Positions 6,710 to 15,760 of a stretch of DNA of 64,000 bases are shown in pieces. Numbering within the stretch: the stretch's first letter is position 1; each line of letters opens with the position of its first letter. The notes beneath the pieces were generated by a model that was not told the DNA's origin, searched no databases, and was given only the letters and a program-made list of their open reading frames with translations. Source of the stretch: DASTCZ01 sp035308165 (GTDB taxonomy: Bacteria; Acidobacteriota; Terriglobia; Acidiferrales; UBA7541); assembly GCA_035308165.1 (NCBI GenBank), contig DATGHC010000010.1, positions 62,001 through 126,000 of the forward strand. The letters run 5' to 3'. The position numbers and the translations under genes were made by a program.

Positions 6710-9556
6710 ATGCGCGATTGGAAGAAATATGTTCGCGAAAATTTGCCGGCGCTGGGGCTGAGCGGGGCGCGAGAGCACGAGATAGTCGAAGAACTGGCGC
6801 AGCAATTGGATGAGGCGTATTCGGAAGCGCTGGCCAGGGGCGCAGGCGTTGCTGAAGCAGAAGGGCGAGCGCTGGGGCAGATTCCGGATTGGAATGCGCT
6901 GGCCCGGGAAATCCGGCGCGCGGAGCAATCGGCAGCGGCGAAATTAGCAGAATGCGCGCCCGAGAATTGGCATGTGGCGGTGCAGGAAGAGAATCTTCGC
7001 AAGCGCAGGGGAGGAAACATGATCGTGGATCTGCTGCAAGACCTACGTTACGCGATGCGCATGATGCGCAAGAATCCGGGATTTTCGGCGATAGCCGTGC
7101 TGACACTGGCGCTGGGGATCGGAGCGAACACAGCGCTGTTCAGTGTGATCAATGCGATCCTGCTGCGCACGCTGCCGGTGCAGGATCCGCAGCAACTGGT
7201 GGTGCTAACCGATCCAGAGGCTTCGGGGCAACAGTCCGGGCTTCAAGATGGTGAACGCCGGATGCTCAGTTACCACGAATTTGAGGGGCTGCGGGACAAC
7301 AATCAGATTTTTTCGGGGATATTTGCATTCAGCACCTCGCCATTCAACGCGCCGGTGGCCACAAGCGCTGCTGAAACAGGGAGTCAGACGCAAGTGAGCC
7401 TGGTGAGCGGCGCATACTTTGGGGTATTAGGCGTGGAGCCGCAACTGGGCCGTACATTCTCGACGGAAGTGGATCAAGGGCTGGGCGAACATCCGCAGGC
7501 CGTGTTGAGCTACGCCTTTTGGCAGCGGCGCATGGGACAGGATGCAAATGTGGCCGGGAAGACAATTAAGATTCGGCAGACCACATTTGATGTGATCGGA
7601 GTGATGCCGGCCAGTTTCACCGGAATTGTGGTGGGCAACGCGCCGGACATGTGGGTGCCGCTGACGATGCAAATGGCGGTGACTCCAGGCACGGATTTGC
7701 TAACGCAGCCGCCCGGGCGGATTCGCAGATTTATGTTCCTGCACGTGGTGGGCAGGCTGAAGCCGGGCGTAAACCTGGCGCAAGCAAATGCCGCAACCAA
7801 CATTACGTTCAAAAACTTGCTGGAGGTGGATGGAAGTCAAATCGCAGACGCAAGCCGGCGAAAAGAGCTGACCAATGCGTTCGTGGTGGTGCGCGAGGCA
7901 AGGCATGGGCTATCCGAGCTTCGCGGAGAATATCAACAACCGCTGGAAGTTTTAATGGGGCTGGTGGGATTGTTGCTCTTGCTGGCGTGCGCGAATGTGG
8001 CGAATTTATTTTTGGCGCGGGCCTCGGGTCGCGAGCGCGAACTTGCGGTGCGAGTGGCGCTGGGGTCGGGCCGCGCGCGGCTGGTGAGGCAAATGCTGAC
8101 CGAGAGCGTTTTTCTTTCGGCGCTGGGCGCGGCGGTGGGATTGTTGCTGGCGGGTTGGGGAGACAGCCTGCTGCTGCAACTGGTTTCGGGATCCTCGACT
8201 CCGGTGCCGCTGGATGTGCACCTGGATGCGACGGTGTTGGCGTTCACAGCAGGGGTGATGCTGCTGGCAGGGGTTTTGTTTGGACTGGCGCCCGCGCTGC
8301 GGGCCACGCGAGTGGATCTGAACCTGGTGTTGCGCGGAGCGGGGCGGAATATTTCCGGTGGCGGGCAGGGCGGATCGCGCATGCCCTTGGGCAAAATGCT
8401 GGTGGGAGCGCAAGTGGCGATATCCCTGCTGTTGCTGGTCACGGCGGGATTGTTTGTGCGAAGCCTGCAAAAGCTCACGGCCATTCCGCTTGGTTACGAC
8501 ACCGCGCACCTGATCCAATTTCGAGTGAGTCCTGTAGTGGACGGATACAAGCCCGGCGCGATTTCGCCGCTTCTAACGCAACTACTGGCAAAGTTCAACG
8601 CCATACCGGGTGTTCGCAGCGCGACGCTTTCGCAGAACGGACTTTTTTATGGCGGGGATTCAGGCGACGACATCACGGTTGTGGGGGCTCCGGTTAAGTC
8701 GGGACAAGACATGGGTGTGGCCATGGACGATGTTGGCCCGGGATATTTTTCAACGCTGGGCATTCCCCTGTTGGCGGGCCGCAACGTGGAAGACCGGGAC
8801 ACCGCGGGGACGCACCACCTTTGGGTGAATGAATCCCTGGCCAAATATTTCTTTGGGGAGGCGAGCCCGGTGGGGCAGCACGTTGTGATCCATTTCTCAT
8901 TTGGCGATACCGAGTATGACGTGGTTGGCGTGGTGGCCGACGCGAGGCCCAATGCCCTTCGAGGCGACATCGACCGGCGATGTTATATCTCATACTTCGA
9001 CCGGCCCATCGAAAATTCGGACTCCATTTTCGAATTGCGCACCGCGGGGGATGACGCGGCCGTGGCGTCTGCTGTCCGCCGCGTGATCCACGAAACCGAT
9101 GCGGGACTTTCGGAGCCGGTTTTCAGAACGGTTCCGGGGTTGATTGACTTGCGGCTGGTGCGCGACCGGTTGACCGCGAAGCTTTCGACATTTTTTGGGC
9201 TGGTGGCGATGCTGCTGGCGTGCATCGGGCTTTATGGAGTTCTTTCCTACAACGTGGCGCGGCGGACGGGAGAAATTGGGGTGCGAATGGCGCTGGGAGC
9301 ACAGCGCAGTGAAATCCTGCGATTGGTTTTGCAGGATGTGCTGGTGGTGGCGGGAATCGGAACCGTGGTGGGATTGGGAGCGGCGCTGGCAGCCACACGG
9401 GTGCTAGCGAGTTTGCTCTACGGGCTGACCGCGCGGGACCCCGCGACGCTGGCGGTTTGCGCGGCGATATTGCTGGCCGTGGCGGCACTGGCAGCGGCGC
9501 TGCCCGCGTGGCGCGCATCGAGAGTGGATCCCATGAACGCGCTGCGGTATGAGTGA
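6710..9556 (+). CDS. ADOP-family ABC transporter permease 2
   Basis: Second of three tandem paralogues, 948 residues. The prefix domain (DWKKYVRENLPALGLSGARE) is nearly identical to those of its neighbours, whereas the first periplasmic domain differs strongly and is longer, so the copies probably sense or handle different ligands. First membrane helix near residue 122, first FtsX module from about 417 (LLLLACANVANLFLARASGRE), second from about 828 (GEIGVRMALGAQRSEILRLVL), C-terminus VDPMNALRYE. It starts 15 nt after the previous stop, so it is almost certainly in the same transcript. No ATPase domain. Confidence 0.9.
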   Translation: MRDWKKYVRENLPALGLSGAREHEIVEELAQQLDEAYSEALARGAGVAEAEGRALGQIPDWNALAREIRRAEQSAAAKLAECAPENWHVAVQEENLRKRRGGNMIVDLLQDLRYAMRMMRKNPGFSAIAVLTLALGIGANTALFSVINAILLRTLPVQDPQQLVVLTDPEASGQQSGLQDGERRMLSYHEFEGLRDNNQIFSGIFAFSTSPFNAPVATSAAETGSQTQVSLVSGAYFGVLGVEPQLGRTFSTEVDQGLGEHPQAVLSYAFWQRRMGQDANVAGKTIKIRQTTFDVIGVMPASFTGIVVGNAPDMWVPLTMQMAVTPGTDLLTQPPGRIRRFMFLHVVGRLKPGVNLAQANAATNITFKNLLEVDGSQIADASRRKELTNAFVVVREARHGLSELRGEYQQPLEVLMGLVGLLLLLACANVANLFLARASGRERELAVRVALGSGRARLVRQMLTESVFLSALGAAVGLLLAGWGDSLLLQLVSGSSTPVPLDVHLDATVLAFTAGVMLLAGVLFGLAPALRATRVDLNLVLRGAGRNISGGGQGGSRMPLGKMLVGAQVAISLLLLVTAGLFVRSLQKLTAIPLGYDTAHLIQFRVSPVVDGYKPGAISPLLTQLLAKFNAIPGVRSATLSQNGLFYGGDSGDDITVVGAPVKSGQDMGVAMDDVGPGYFSTLGIPLLAGRNVEDRDTAGTHHLWVNESLAKYFFGEASPVGQHVVIHFSFGDTEYDVVGVVADARPNALRGDIDRRCYISYFDRPIENSDSIFELRTAGDDAAVASAVRRVIHETDAGLSEPVFRTVPGLIDLRLVRDRLTAKLSTFFGLVAMLLACIGLYGVLSYNVARRTGEIGVRMALGAQRSEILRLVLQDVLVVAGIGTVVGLGAALAATRVLASLLYGLTARDPATLAVCAAILLAVAALAAALPAWRASRVDPMNALRYE

Positions 9557-9571
9557 GCGAGGGATGGAGAC

Positions 9572-12307
9572 ATGCGCGACTGGAAGAAGTACGTTCGGGA
9601 ACATTTGCCGGCACTGGGACTGAGCGGGGCGCGCGAGCAGGAGATCGTCGAGGAGCTGGCACAACAGCTGGATGAGGCTTACGCGGAGGCGCTGGCGCGG
9701 GGAGCGAATGTAACCGAAGCGGAAGCTCACGCCCGTGCGCAGATTCCCGATTGGGACGCGCTGGCCAAAGAAATTCGAGGCGCTGAGCAGCCCATCACTG
9801 AAAAAATGGCGACCACTGTTCCCGACCACTGGCGCGAAGCCGCGCGAGAAGAAAAACTCCGAACCTATCGAGGGGGGAATATGCTGGCCGATCTATTGCA
9901 GGATGTGCGCTACGCGCTGCGGATGCTGCGCAAGTCGCCGGGGTTCACTGCAATTGTGGTGCTGACGCTGGCGCTGGGCATTGGCGCGAATACGGCGATT
10001 TTTTCGGTTGTGAACGCGGTGTTGCTGTACCAGCTTCCGTTTCCACAGTCCGGGCAGCTCATGATGATTCATCGTGGCGAAGGCAGTTCGGTCCCCTATC
10101 CTGAATTCGCCGACCTGCAAGCACAAGCCACAGCTTTCCAATATTCGGCGCTGACCCGCCGGGACAGTTTCAACTTGACTGGGGCTGGCGACGCGGAACG
10201 CATGGTCGGAAGAATGATCTCCGCTGATTTCTTCACGATTCTTGGGACGCAGCCGATCCTGGGCCGCAATTTTCGGCATGAAGAAGACACTTTGAATGCC
10301 GCGCCAACGGTCATCTTGAGCGAAGGATTGTGGCGCAGAAAATTTGCAGCAGACCCGCAGGTCCTAGGAAGAAACATCGCACTCAGCGGCCAAGACTACG
10401 AAGTGATTGGAGTTTTTCCGGAGTTGCCCAAGTTCTTCGCCAAGGTGGACATTTATGTTCCCATCGGGAACTGGGCCGACCCAGCGTTTCGGAAGCGCGG
10501 AGCGGGGTTCGGGACGGCCGTAGTGGCCAGACTAAAGCCGGGCGTGTCGATAGCTCAATCGCGAGCGAATCTTAACCAGGTGGCGCAGAATCTGGCGGCG
10601 ACCTATCCAAAAGAAGATAAAGGGTTGGAGTTCTCCGTGGTTTCCTTCCGGGATTCCAGCATCGGCGATTTGCCAAACACGCTAATTTTGTTTTCCGCTG
10701 CTGTGGGTTTCGTGCTGTTGATCGCCTGCGCCAATGTCGCAAACCTGCTTCTGGCAAGGTCAAACGGCAGGACTCGAGAATTGGCCATCCGCATGACGAT
10801 GGGCGCGGGCCGCGCGCGAATCGTCCGGCAACTGCTTACGGAAACTGTTCTCCTGGCCGTTGCAGGCGGCGGGCTGGGCCTGCTGCTGGCTAGCTGGGGC
10901 ATGAGCGCGATGCGCGGGATTGCACCAGCGGGCCTGTTGGGGGAGGAGGGGTCGGGTCTCGACGCGCGTGTGCTGGGATTCACGCTGGCTATTTCAGTGT
11001 TGACGGGAATTCTGTTTGGAATTTTTCCGGCGCTGAAAACTTCGCAGCCGGATTTGCAAAGAGTTCTCAAGGAAGGCGGAAGAGGAACTATCGGCGGGCA
11101 CGGACGCACGCAGGCCGCGCTGATTATTTCCGAAATTGCGCTGGCCACGGTCCTGCTGGTTGGCGCGGGGCTGATGATCAAGAGTCTGGCTTGCATCTGG
11201 GCCGTGGACCCGGGATTCAATCCGCACAATGTGCTGGCGTTTAGCGTTTCGCTTTCACCCTCCTCCGCAAAGGACCCGGCCAAAATTCGACTGATGTACG
11301 CGCAGTTGACTGAAAAACTGCGGGCGACGGCAGGCGCGTCCGCTGCCTCTCCATTCTTTGGAAACCTGCCCATGACCGGCGATTCCGACCTTGTATTCTG
11401 GCGGGAGGACAAACCGCGTCCGGACAATGAAAACGATATGCCCGACACGCTTTGGTATGCGGTGAATCCGGATTACCTTTCCGCGTTACAAATCCCATTA
11501 TTGCGGGGCCGATTCATTACCGACCGCGATACCGATTCCGCGCCGCCCGTGGCGGTGATTGACGAAAAAATGGCGCGCAAATTATTTCCGGGGGAAGACC
11601 CGCTGGGAAAACAATTGCATCTGACCTTCTTCAACGAAGTGGTGGAGATCGTGGGAGTGGTGGGAGATGTGAAGCAATATGGATTGACGTCAGCGGCGGA
11701 CGACGGGCAATACCAAACCTACTTTTCCTTCCAACAGGTTCCTGAGCGGCTGTTCCCCCTGCTTTCGAGCGGCTCAAGAGTGGTGGTGCGCACGGCGGTG
11801 CCCCCGCTGAGCCTGGTTGAACCGATACGCGAGCAAGTGAAAGCGCTGGACGATCAGCAAGTGATGTATGGCGTGCAAACGATGGACGAGGTCTTGGACG
11901 AGTCGGTAGCCTTCCGCCGTTTTGAGATGACGCTGCTGAATGTGTTTGCCGGGATGGCGTTGTTGCTGGCGTGCGTGGGAATTTATGGAGTGATTTCCTA
12001 TCTGGTGGGGCAGCGCACGAATGAAATCGGGATTCGCATGGCGCTGGGCGCGCAGCCGGGGGATGTGCTACGGATGGTGATTGCGCGGGGCGCCTGGCTG
12101 CAAATACTAGGGGTTGGCTTGGGCATTGTAATAGCGCTGCCGTTGATGCGATTGCTGAGCGGTTTCCTGTTTGGAGTGACGGCGACGGACCCGATCACGT
12201 TTATTTCCGTGGCGGTGCTGCTGATCGCGGTGGGATTGCTAGCGTGCTACATTCCGGCGCGGCGGGCGAGCCGGGTGGATCCGCTGGTGGCGCTGAGGTA
12301 CGAGTGA
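9572..12307 (+). CDS. ADOP-family ABC transporter permease 3
   Basis: Third tandem paralogue, 911 residues, starting 15 nt after the previous stop. The prefix domain again reads DWKKYVREHLPALGLSGARE. First membrane helix near residue 123, first FtsX module from about 373, second from about 790 (NEIGIRMALGAQPGDVLRMVI), C-terminus VDPLVALRYE as in copy 1. The DNA around 9916-9945 matches copy 1 at 4310-4340 almost base for base (CGCTGCGGATGCTGCGCAAG), showing recent duplication or gene conversion between copies 1 and 3. It is the last gene of the padR operon; a GC-rich hairpin follows at 12369-12402. Confidence 0.9.
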   Translation: MRDWKKYVREHLPALGLSGAREQEIVEELAQQLDEAYAEALARGANVTEAEAHARAQIPDWDALAKEIRGAEQPITEKMATTVPDHWREAAREEKLRTYRGGNMLADLLQDVRYALRMLRKSPGFTAIVVLTLALGIGANTAIFSVVNAVLLYQLPFPQSGQLMMIHRGEGSSVPYPEFADLQAQATAFQYSALTRRDSFNLTGAGDAERMVGRMISADFFTILGTQPILGRNFRHEEDTLNAAPTVILSEGLWRRKFAADPQVLGRNIALSGQDYEVIGVFPELPKFFAKVDIYVPIGNWADPAFRKRGAGFGTAVVARLKPGVSIAQSRANLNQVAQNLAATYPKEDKGLEFSVVSFRDSSIGDLPNTLILFSAAVGFVLLIACANVANLLLARSNGRTRELAIRMTMGAGRARIVRQLLTETVLLAVAGGGLGLLLASWGMSAMRGIAPAGLLGEEGSGLDARVLGFTLAISVLTGILFGIFPALKTSQPDLQRVLKEGGRGTIGGHGRTQAALIISEIALATVLLVGAGLMIKSLACIWAVDPGFNPHNVLAFSVSLSPSSAKDPAKIRLMYAQLTEKLRATAGASAASPFFGNLPMTGDSDLVFWREDKPRPDNENDMPDTLWYAVNPDYLSALQIPLLRGRFITDRDTDSAPPVAVIDEKMARKLFPGEDPLGKQLHLTFFNEVVEIVGVVGDVKQYGLTSAADDGQYQTYFSFQQVPERLFPLLSSGSRVVVRTAVPPLSLVEPIREQVKALDDQQVMYGVQTMDEVLDESVAFRRFEMTLLNVFAGMALLLACVGIYGVISYLVGQRTNEIGIRMALGAQPGDVLRMVIARGAWLQILGVGLGIVIALPLMRLLSGFLFGVTATDPITFISVAVLLIAVGLLACYIPARRASRVDPLVALRYE

Positions 12308-12368
12308 GGGTTTATTGTCCGCGCTTCAAAACGGCGCGACCGGCGAGGTGAATGGCTGTGAGAGGCCT

Positions 12369-12402
12369 CGGGGCCGGCGGCAGAATGCGCCGTCGCGCCC
12401 CG
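12369..12402. terminator. hairpin between convergent genes
   Basis: CGGGGC at the left pairs with GCCCCG at the right, with GGCGG/CGCCG inside. It lies between the convergent ends of the ADOP operon and rplT and could stop transcription from either side. There is no T-run on either strand, so termination is inferred from position. Confidence 0.35.
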
Positions 12403-12434
12403 AGCTACACAGGCAAATCTTCCGCTCAACTGAA

Positions 12435-12803
12435 TTAGGACTTTTTGGTGCTTAGAGCGGCCTTGGCCTGTTCGGCGAGATGCGCGAAGCCTGCGGCATC
12501 CTTCACAGCCATGTCGGCCATGATCTTGCGGTCCACGGTGATGCCCGCGGCCTTCAATCCGTGCATGAATTGGCTGTAGGAAAGGCCGGCGAGGCGAGCT
12601 CCGGCGCCGACGCGCTGAATCCACAGACGGCGAAACTGGCGCTTTTTGTTGCGCCGATCGCGAAATGCAAAACGCTCCGCCCGATTGGCGGCTTCCTGCG
12701 CGGACTGATAGAGCTTGCTCTTGGTGAGGAAGAAACCCTTGGTGCGCTTGAGATATTTTTTGCGGCGCGCGCGGCGCTTGGTTCCACGTTTTACTCTGGC
12801 CAT
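12435..12803 (-). CDS. rplT: 50S ribosomal protein L20
   Basis: Basic protein of 122 residues, the usual L20 length. Family signatures are visible: MARVKRGTKRRARRKKYLK, KGFFLTKSKLYQSAQEA, RDRRNKKRQFRRLWIQR and NAxxR-like GLSYSQFMHGLK. L20 is an early assembly protein that binds 23S rRNA. The start is the ATG at 12803; the longer upstream frame is not L20-like. It follows rpmI with a 234-nt gap, an unusually long spacing that may hold a control element, since L20 represses its own operon in well-studied bacteria. Confidence 0.97.
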   Translation of the reverse strand: MARVKRGTKRRARRKKYLKRTKGFFLTKSKLYQSAQEAANRAERFAFRDRRNKKRQFRRLWIQRVGAGARLAGLSYSQFMHGLKAAGITVDRKIMADMAVKDAAGFAHLAEQAKAALSTKKS

Positions 12804-13037
12804 TGTGTTTGCTCCTGCGGGAGACGCACAACCGCGCGCGAAGGCGAAATTTCTTTCGCAAAAAACGTGCGGAGGATACATCTCCACGGCGTGTTGGGAA
12901 TGCGCGGCGCCCTAACAAACAGGGTGCTCGCGCTTGAAGCCGCTGAATGCTCGCGGCCTCGCTGGCCGGCAGGCCCGCCGTGGGCGGATTACGCGCTGCC
13001 TGGCACAGAAAACAATAAAACATCCAACAGAGAACTT

Positions 13038-13256
13038 TCAGGCGTAAGGGATCAGCAGGCGCACGTTGCGCGTGTCGGCCTTGTTCACCTTGGTCAATTT
13101 CTTGATGCGCCGCATGCGGTTCGGGCCCTTGGTGCCCAAAATGTGCCGCTTGCCGGAATGCATCCGCAGAATTTTTCCGCCCGCCGACATCTTGAAGCGT
13201 TTGGCGGCGCCGCGATGCGTCTTGATCTTGAGCTTCTTTACTTTTTGTTTAGCCAC
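13038..13256 (-). CDS. rpmI: 50S ribosomal protein L35
   Basis: Basic protein of 72 residues with the L35 core KIKTHRGAAKRFKMSAGGKI, then KRHILGTKGPNRMRRIKKL. It starts with GTG at 13256, and this codon overlaps the end of infC (GTGGCTAA), so translation is coupled to IF3. The order infC-rpmI-rplT is the widely conserved operon. Confidence 0.96.
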   Translation of the reverse strand: MAKQKVKKLKIKTHRGAAKRFKMSAGGKILRMHSGKRHILGTKGPNRMRRIKKLTKVNKADTRNVRLLIPYA

Positions 13257-13860
13257 CGGTTCCTTCTTGCGATGCCTGCTCGCTTCGCGCTTTCTGAGGC
13301 GCGGAAGGATTTGACGGCGGAGCCGGCATGCCCTTCTTCGGCGCGAGCAGCGCCATCAGGATATTTGCTTCCATGCGCGGACCGAGTTCGATCAGCGCAT
13401 AATCGCCCACTTCCTTCATCAGGCGATCCATTTTCTTGCGGCTCACTTCCTGGTGAGCCATTTCGCGGCCACGATGAAAAATCATGGCCTTCACTTTGTG
13501 GCCTTCACCCAAGAACCGGACAATCTGATTCTTGCGCACCTGATAATCGTGCTCGGCGGTGGAGGGCCGAAATTTTACTTCCTTGAGCTGCGAGGTCTTG
13601 TGATGCTTGCGAGCCTCGTGCTTCTTCTTGCTTTCCTGATAGAGATATTTTCCGTAATCGGTAATCTTGCAAACGGGCGGATCGGCGGTGGGAGAAATCT
13701 CCACAAGATCCAACCCGCGTTCCCGGGCAAGCTTCATGGCCTCAAAAGGCTGCATGACGCCCAACTGCCCGCCCTCTTCATCAATGACGCGAACTTCGCG
13801 TGCCCGGATGCGTTCATTCACCCGGATGCGATCATTCGGCCGAAAACTCCGCTCGGCGAT
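13249..13860 (-). CDS. infC: translation initiation factor IF-3 with ATC start codon
   Basis: IF3 of 203 residues. The N-domain RIRVNERIRAREVRVIDEEGGQLGV, the linker and the C-domain HDYQVRKNQIVRFLGEGHKVKAMIFHRGREM are standard. The first canonical start in frame is GTG at 13821, but it would remove the conserved FRPNDRIR lead-in. An in-frame ATC at 13860-13858 sits 7 nt downstream of a perfect GGAGG (13868-13872, reading the minus strand) and gives I-AERSFRPNDRIRVNE. IF3 genes characteristically start with AUU/AUC/AUA, by which IF3 represses its own translation, so I choose ATC. The C-terminus carries a Pro/Ala-rich tail of about 25 residues. Confidence 0.93.
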   Translation of the reverse strand: MAERSFRPNDRIRVNERIRAREVRVIDEEGGQLGVMQPFEAMKLARERGLDLVEISPTADPPVCKITDYGKYLYQESKKKHEARKHHKTSQLKEVKFRPSTAEHDYQVRKNQIVRFLGEGHKVKAMIFHRGREMAHQEVSRKKMDRLMKEVGDYALIELGPRMEANILMALLAPKKGMPAPPSNPSAPQKARSEQASQEGTGG

Positions 13861-13945
13861 AAAACCACCTCCAGAAACACCGTTGAAGAAACCCCTGCCC
13901 CGGGCCCGCGGAGACTAATGTACCCCGTGGACTGGCGGGGGAAGA

Positions 13946-13973
13946 AGTATAGCATGGCGGGAAGGCAACACAA
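13946..13973 (-). promoter_or_regulatory. probable infC operon promoter
   Basis: On the minus strand TATACT (13951-13946) is preceded by an extended TG dinucleotide one base upstream and, after a 16-nt spacer, by TTGTGT (13973-13968). Transcription would begin near 13939, giving a leader of about 80 nt before infC. Confidence 0.55.
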
Positions 13974-14076
13974 TCGGGGGGGGACTCGATTCTTGGTTTA
14001 CCCAAGCCACGCGGCAAAATGAACTTGGTTTTGGGCGCGTTGCTACGCCAAAATAATTGTCACGGGAATAAACCCC

Positions 14077-14469
14077 ATGTATCTAAGATTTGTTGTTTCT
14101 GAAATACACGAAGATTCGGGCCGGGAGTTGGGAGTCTTCCACGCGGTAGGCTATTTGCGGGATGAGGGGAAACTCTTTGATTACGAAGTGGAGCATCACG
14201 ATGAGATTCGACAGTGGTTCAACGAGAATTTGGAAAAACCCACTCGGTTCACAGCTGCGAAGCCTCCCTACTACCGAAGGCAGAACAAGGCGATTTCATG
14301 GTTCAAAGACACAGCGTGTGAGCATCTCTCGCGTATAAGGGATTTGGTTGCGATACTCGAAAATCATGGAATATCAGTCCAGGTACTGAAAACCGACAAG
14401 GTCGGTTATGTTGTATATGAAGACGAATACCAGATTGTCGCGGAGCCATTCTCTGGCGAAACCTACTGA
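14077..14469 (+). CDS. hypothetical protein
   Basis: I do not recognise this 130-residue protein. It is charged and soluble (MYLRFVVSEIHEDSGRELG, EHHDEIRQWFNENLEKP, TACEHLSRIRDLVAIL) with no signal peptide or membrane helix. It reads like a real gene: balanced composition, ordinary codon use, and an ATG downstream of the short divergent region shared with infC. Its 3' end overlaps the possible start region of the MFS gene. Confidence 0.6.
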   Translation: MYLRFVVSEIHEDSGRELGVFHAVGYLRDEGKLFDYEVEHHDEIRQWFNENLEKPTRFTAAKPPYYRRQNKAISWFKDTACEHLSRIRDLVAILENHGISVQVLKTDKVGYVVYEDEYQIVAEPFSGETY

Positions 14470-15748
14470 TAACCAGCGCATCGCGCAAGCCCAAATCGCC
14501 GCAATCTTGAACGACGACCTTCCCTCTGGGCGGTGGCGCGCGCTGGCGCTGCTGGCTACCGCCGCGTTCCTGGAAATGAGCACATGGTTTTCGGCGTCGG
14601 CGGTGCTGCCTCAATTGCGTGCGGCGTGGGGAATTTCTTCCTCGGCAGGGGCGTGGCTGACCATTTCCGTACAGCTGGGATTTGTGGCCGGCGCGGTGAT
14701 TTCTTCGGGGCTGAATCTGGCGGACATCATCGCGCCGCGCAGACTGATGCTTTATGGAGGGACGTTTGCGGCGTTGGCGAATTTTGGGTTGCTTGCAAGT
14801 CACGGAATGGCAAGCGCTGTACCGCTGCGGTTCGCCACGGGAGCAGGGGTTGCGCTGGTCTATCCACCGGCGATGAAGGTGATGGCCACGTGGTTCCGGC
14901 GCGACCGCGGAGCAGCGCTGGGAATTATGGTGGGTGGATTTACGATGGGGTCAGCGCTGCCGCAATTGTTGAATGGATTTGGCCAAGTACGCTGGCCGGG
15001 CGTGATCGTCACCACCTCGGTGCTGACTCTTCTGGGCGGGGCGCTGGCCGCGTTTGCGGGACACGACGGGCCATTTGCATTTCCGAAGGCGGTGTTCGAT
15101 CCGAAGCAGGCGGCGCGCGCGTTCGCGAACCGGGGCGTGCGGCTGGCTTCGTTCGGATATTTTGGACATATGTGGGAGCTTTACGCGATGTGGACGTGGT
15201 GCGCGGTGTTTTTCGCGGATTCGCTGCGCGCGCGGGCGGCGGCAACTGGCACGTTGATTTCCTCGGTGGATGCGACGCGCGGAGGGGCGCTGGCGGCCTT
15301 CGCATCGATTGGCGCGGGCTCCATCGGATGTTGGGCGGCGGGAGTGCTGGCTGACCGCTGGGGACGGACGCGCACGGCGGCGGCCTCCATGGTGATCAGC
15401 GGAGCGTGTGCGTTGGCGATCGGCTTAGTGGCCGAGAGGTCATTTCCGCTGGCGCTGGCGATAGGAATTGTGTGGGGATTCGCGGTGGTGGCGGACTCAG
15501 CTCAATTTTCAACGATGGTGACGGAGGTCGCGGATCAAAGTTACGTGGGCACGGCGCTGACGCTGCAGCTTGCCATCGGATTCACGCTGACCGTGGCGAC
15601 AATCTGGCTGGTGCCCGTGCTGCGCGAATCGCATGGCTGGGCGTGGGCGTTCGCGGCGCTGGCGCCCGGGCCGGCGCTGGGAGTGATTGCCATGCTGCGG
15701 CTGATGCGCGCGCCGGATGCCAAGAAAATCGCGCATGGGCTGGGGTGA
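14408..15748 (+). CDS. MFS transporter
   Basis: Integral membrane protein of up to 446 residues with about 12 hydrophobic helices. Features of the major facilitator superfamily: the N-terminal helix after RWRALALLATAAFLEMSTWFSASAVLPQL, a basic loop FRRDRGAALGIMVGGFTMGSALPQL, and GVLADRWGRTRTAAASM in the second half (the DxxGRxR-like motif). The overall pattern resembles the nitrate/cyanate-type permease-like MFS branch; the substrate cannot be told. The start is uncertain: the ATG at 14408 overlaps the preceding gene by 62 nt and has no ribosome-binding site; a TTG near 14505 is an alternative. Confidence 0.85.
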   Translation: MLYMKTNTRLSRSHSLAKPTDNQRIAQAQIAAILNDDLPSGRWRALALLATAAFLEMSTWFSASAVLPQLRAAWGISSSAGAWLTISVQLGFVAGAVISSGLNLADIIAPRRLMLYGGTFAALANFGLLASHGMASAVPLRFATGAGVALVYPPAMKVMATWFRRDRGAALGIMVGGFTMGSALPQLLNGFGQVRWPGVIVTTSVLTLLGGALAAFAGHDGPFAFPKAVFDPKQAARAFANRGVRLASFGYFGHMWELYAMWTWCAVFFADSLRARAAATGTLISSVDATRGGALAAFASIGAGSIGCWAAGVLADRWGRTRTAAASMVISGACALAIGLVAERSFPLALAIGIVWGFAVVADSAQFSTMVTEVADQSYVGTALTLQLAIGFTLTVATIWLVPVLRESHGWAWAFAALAPGPALGVIAMLRLMRAPDAKKIAHGLG

Positions 15749-15760
15749 AAGAGACGGGCG

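Noticed and set aside
12480..13586. 368-codon plus-strand frame over infC-rpmI-rplT
   Set aside because: It is antisense to three recognised ribosomal/initiation genes and has no protein-like motifs; long antisense frames are common in GC-rich DNA.
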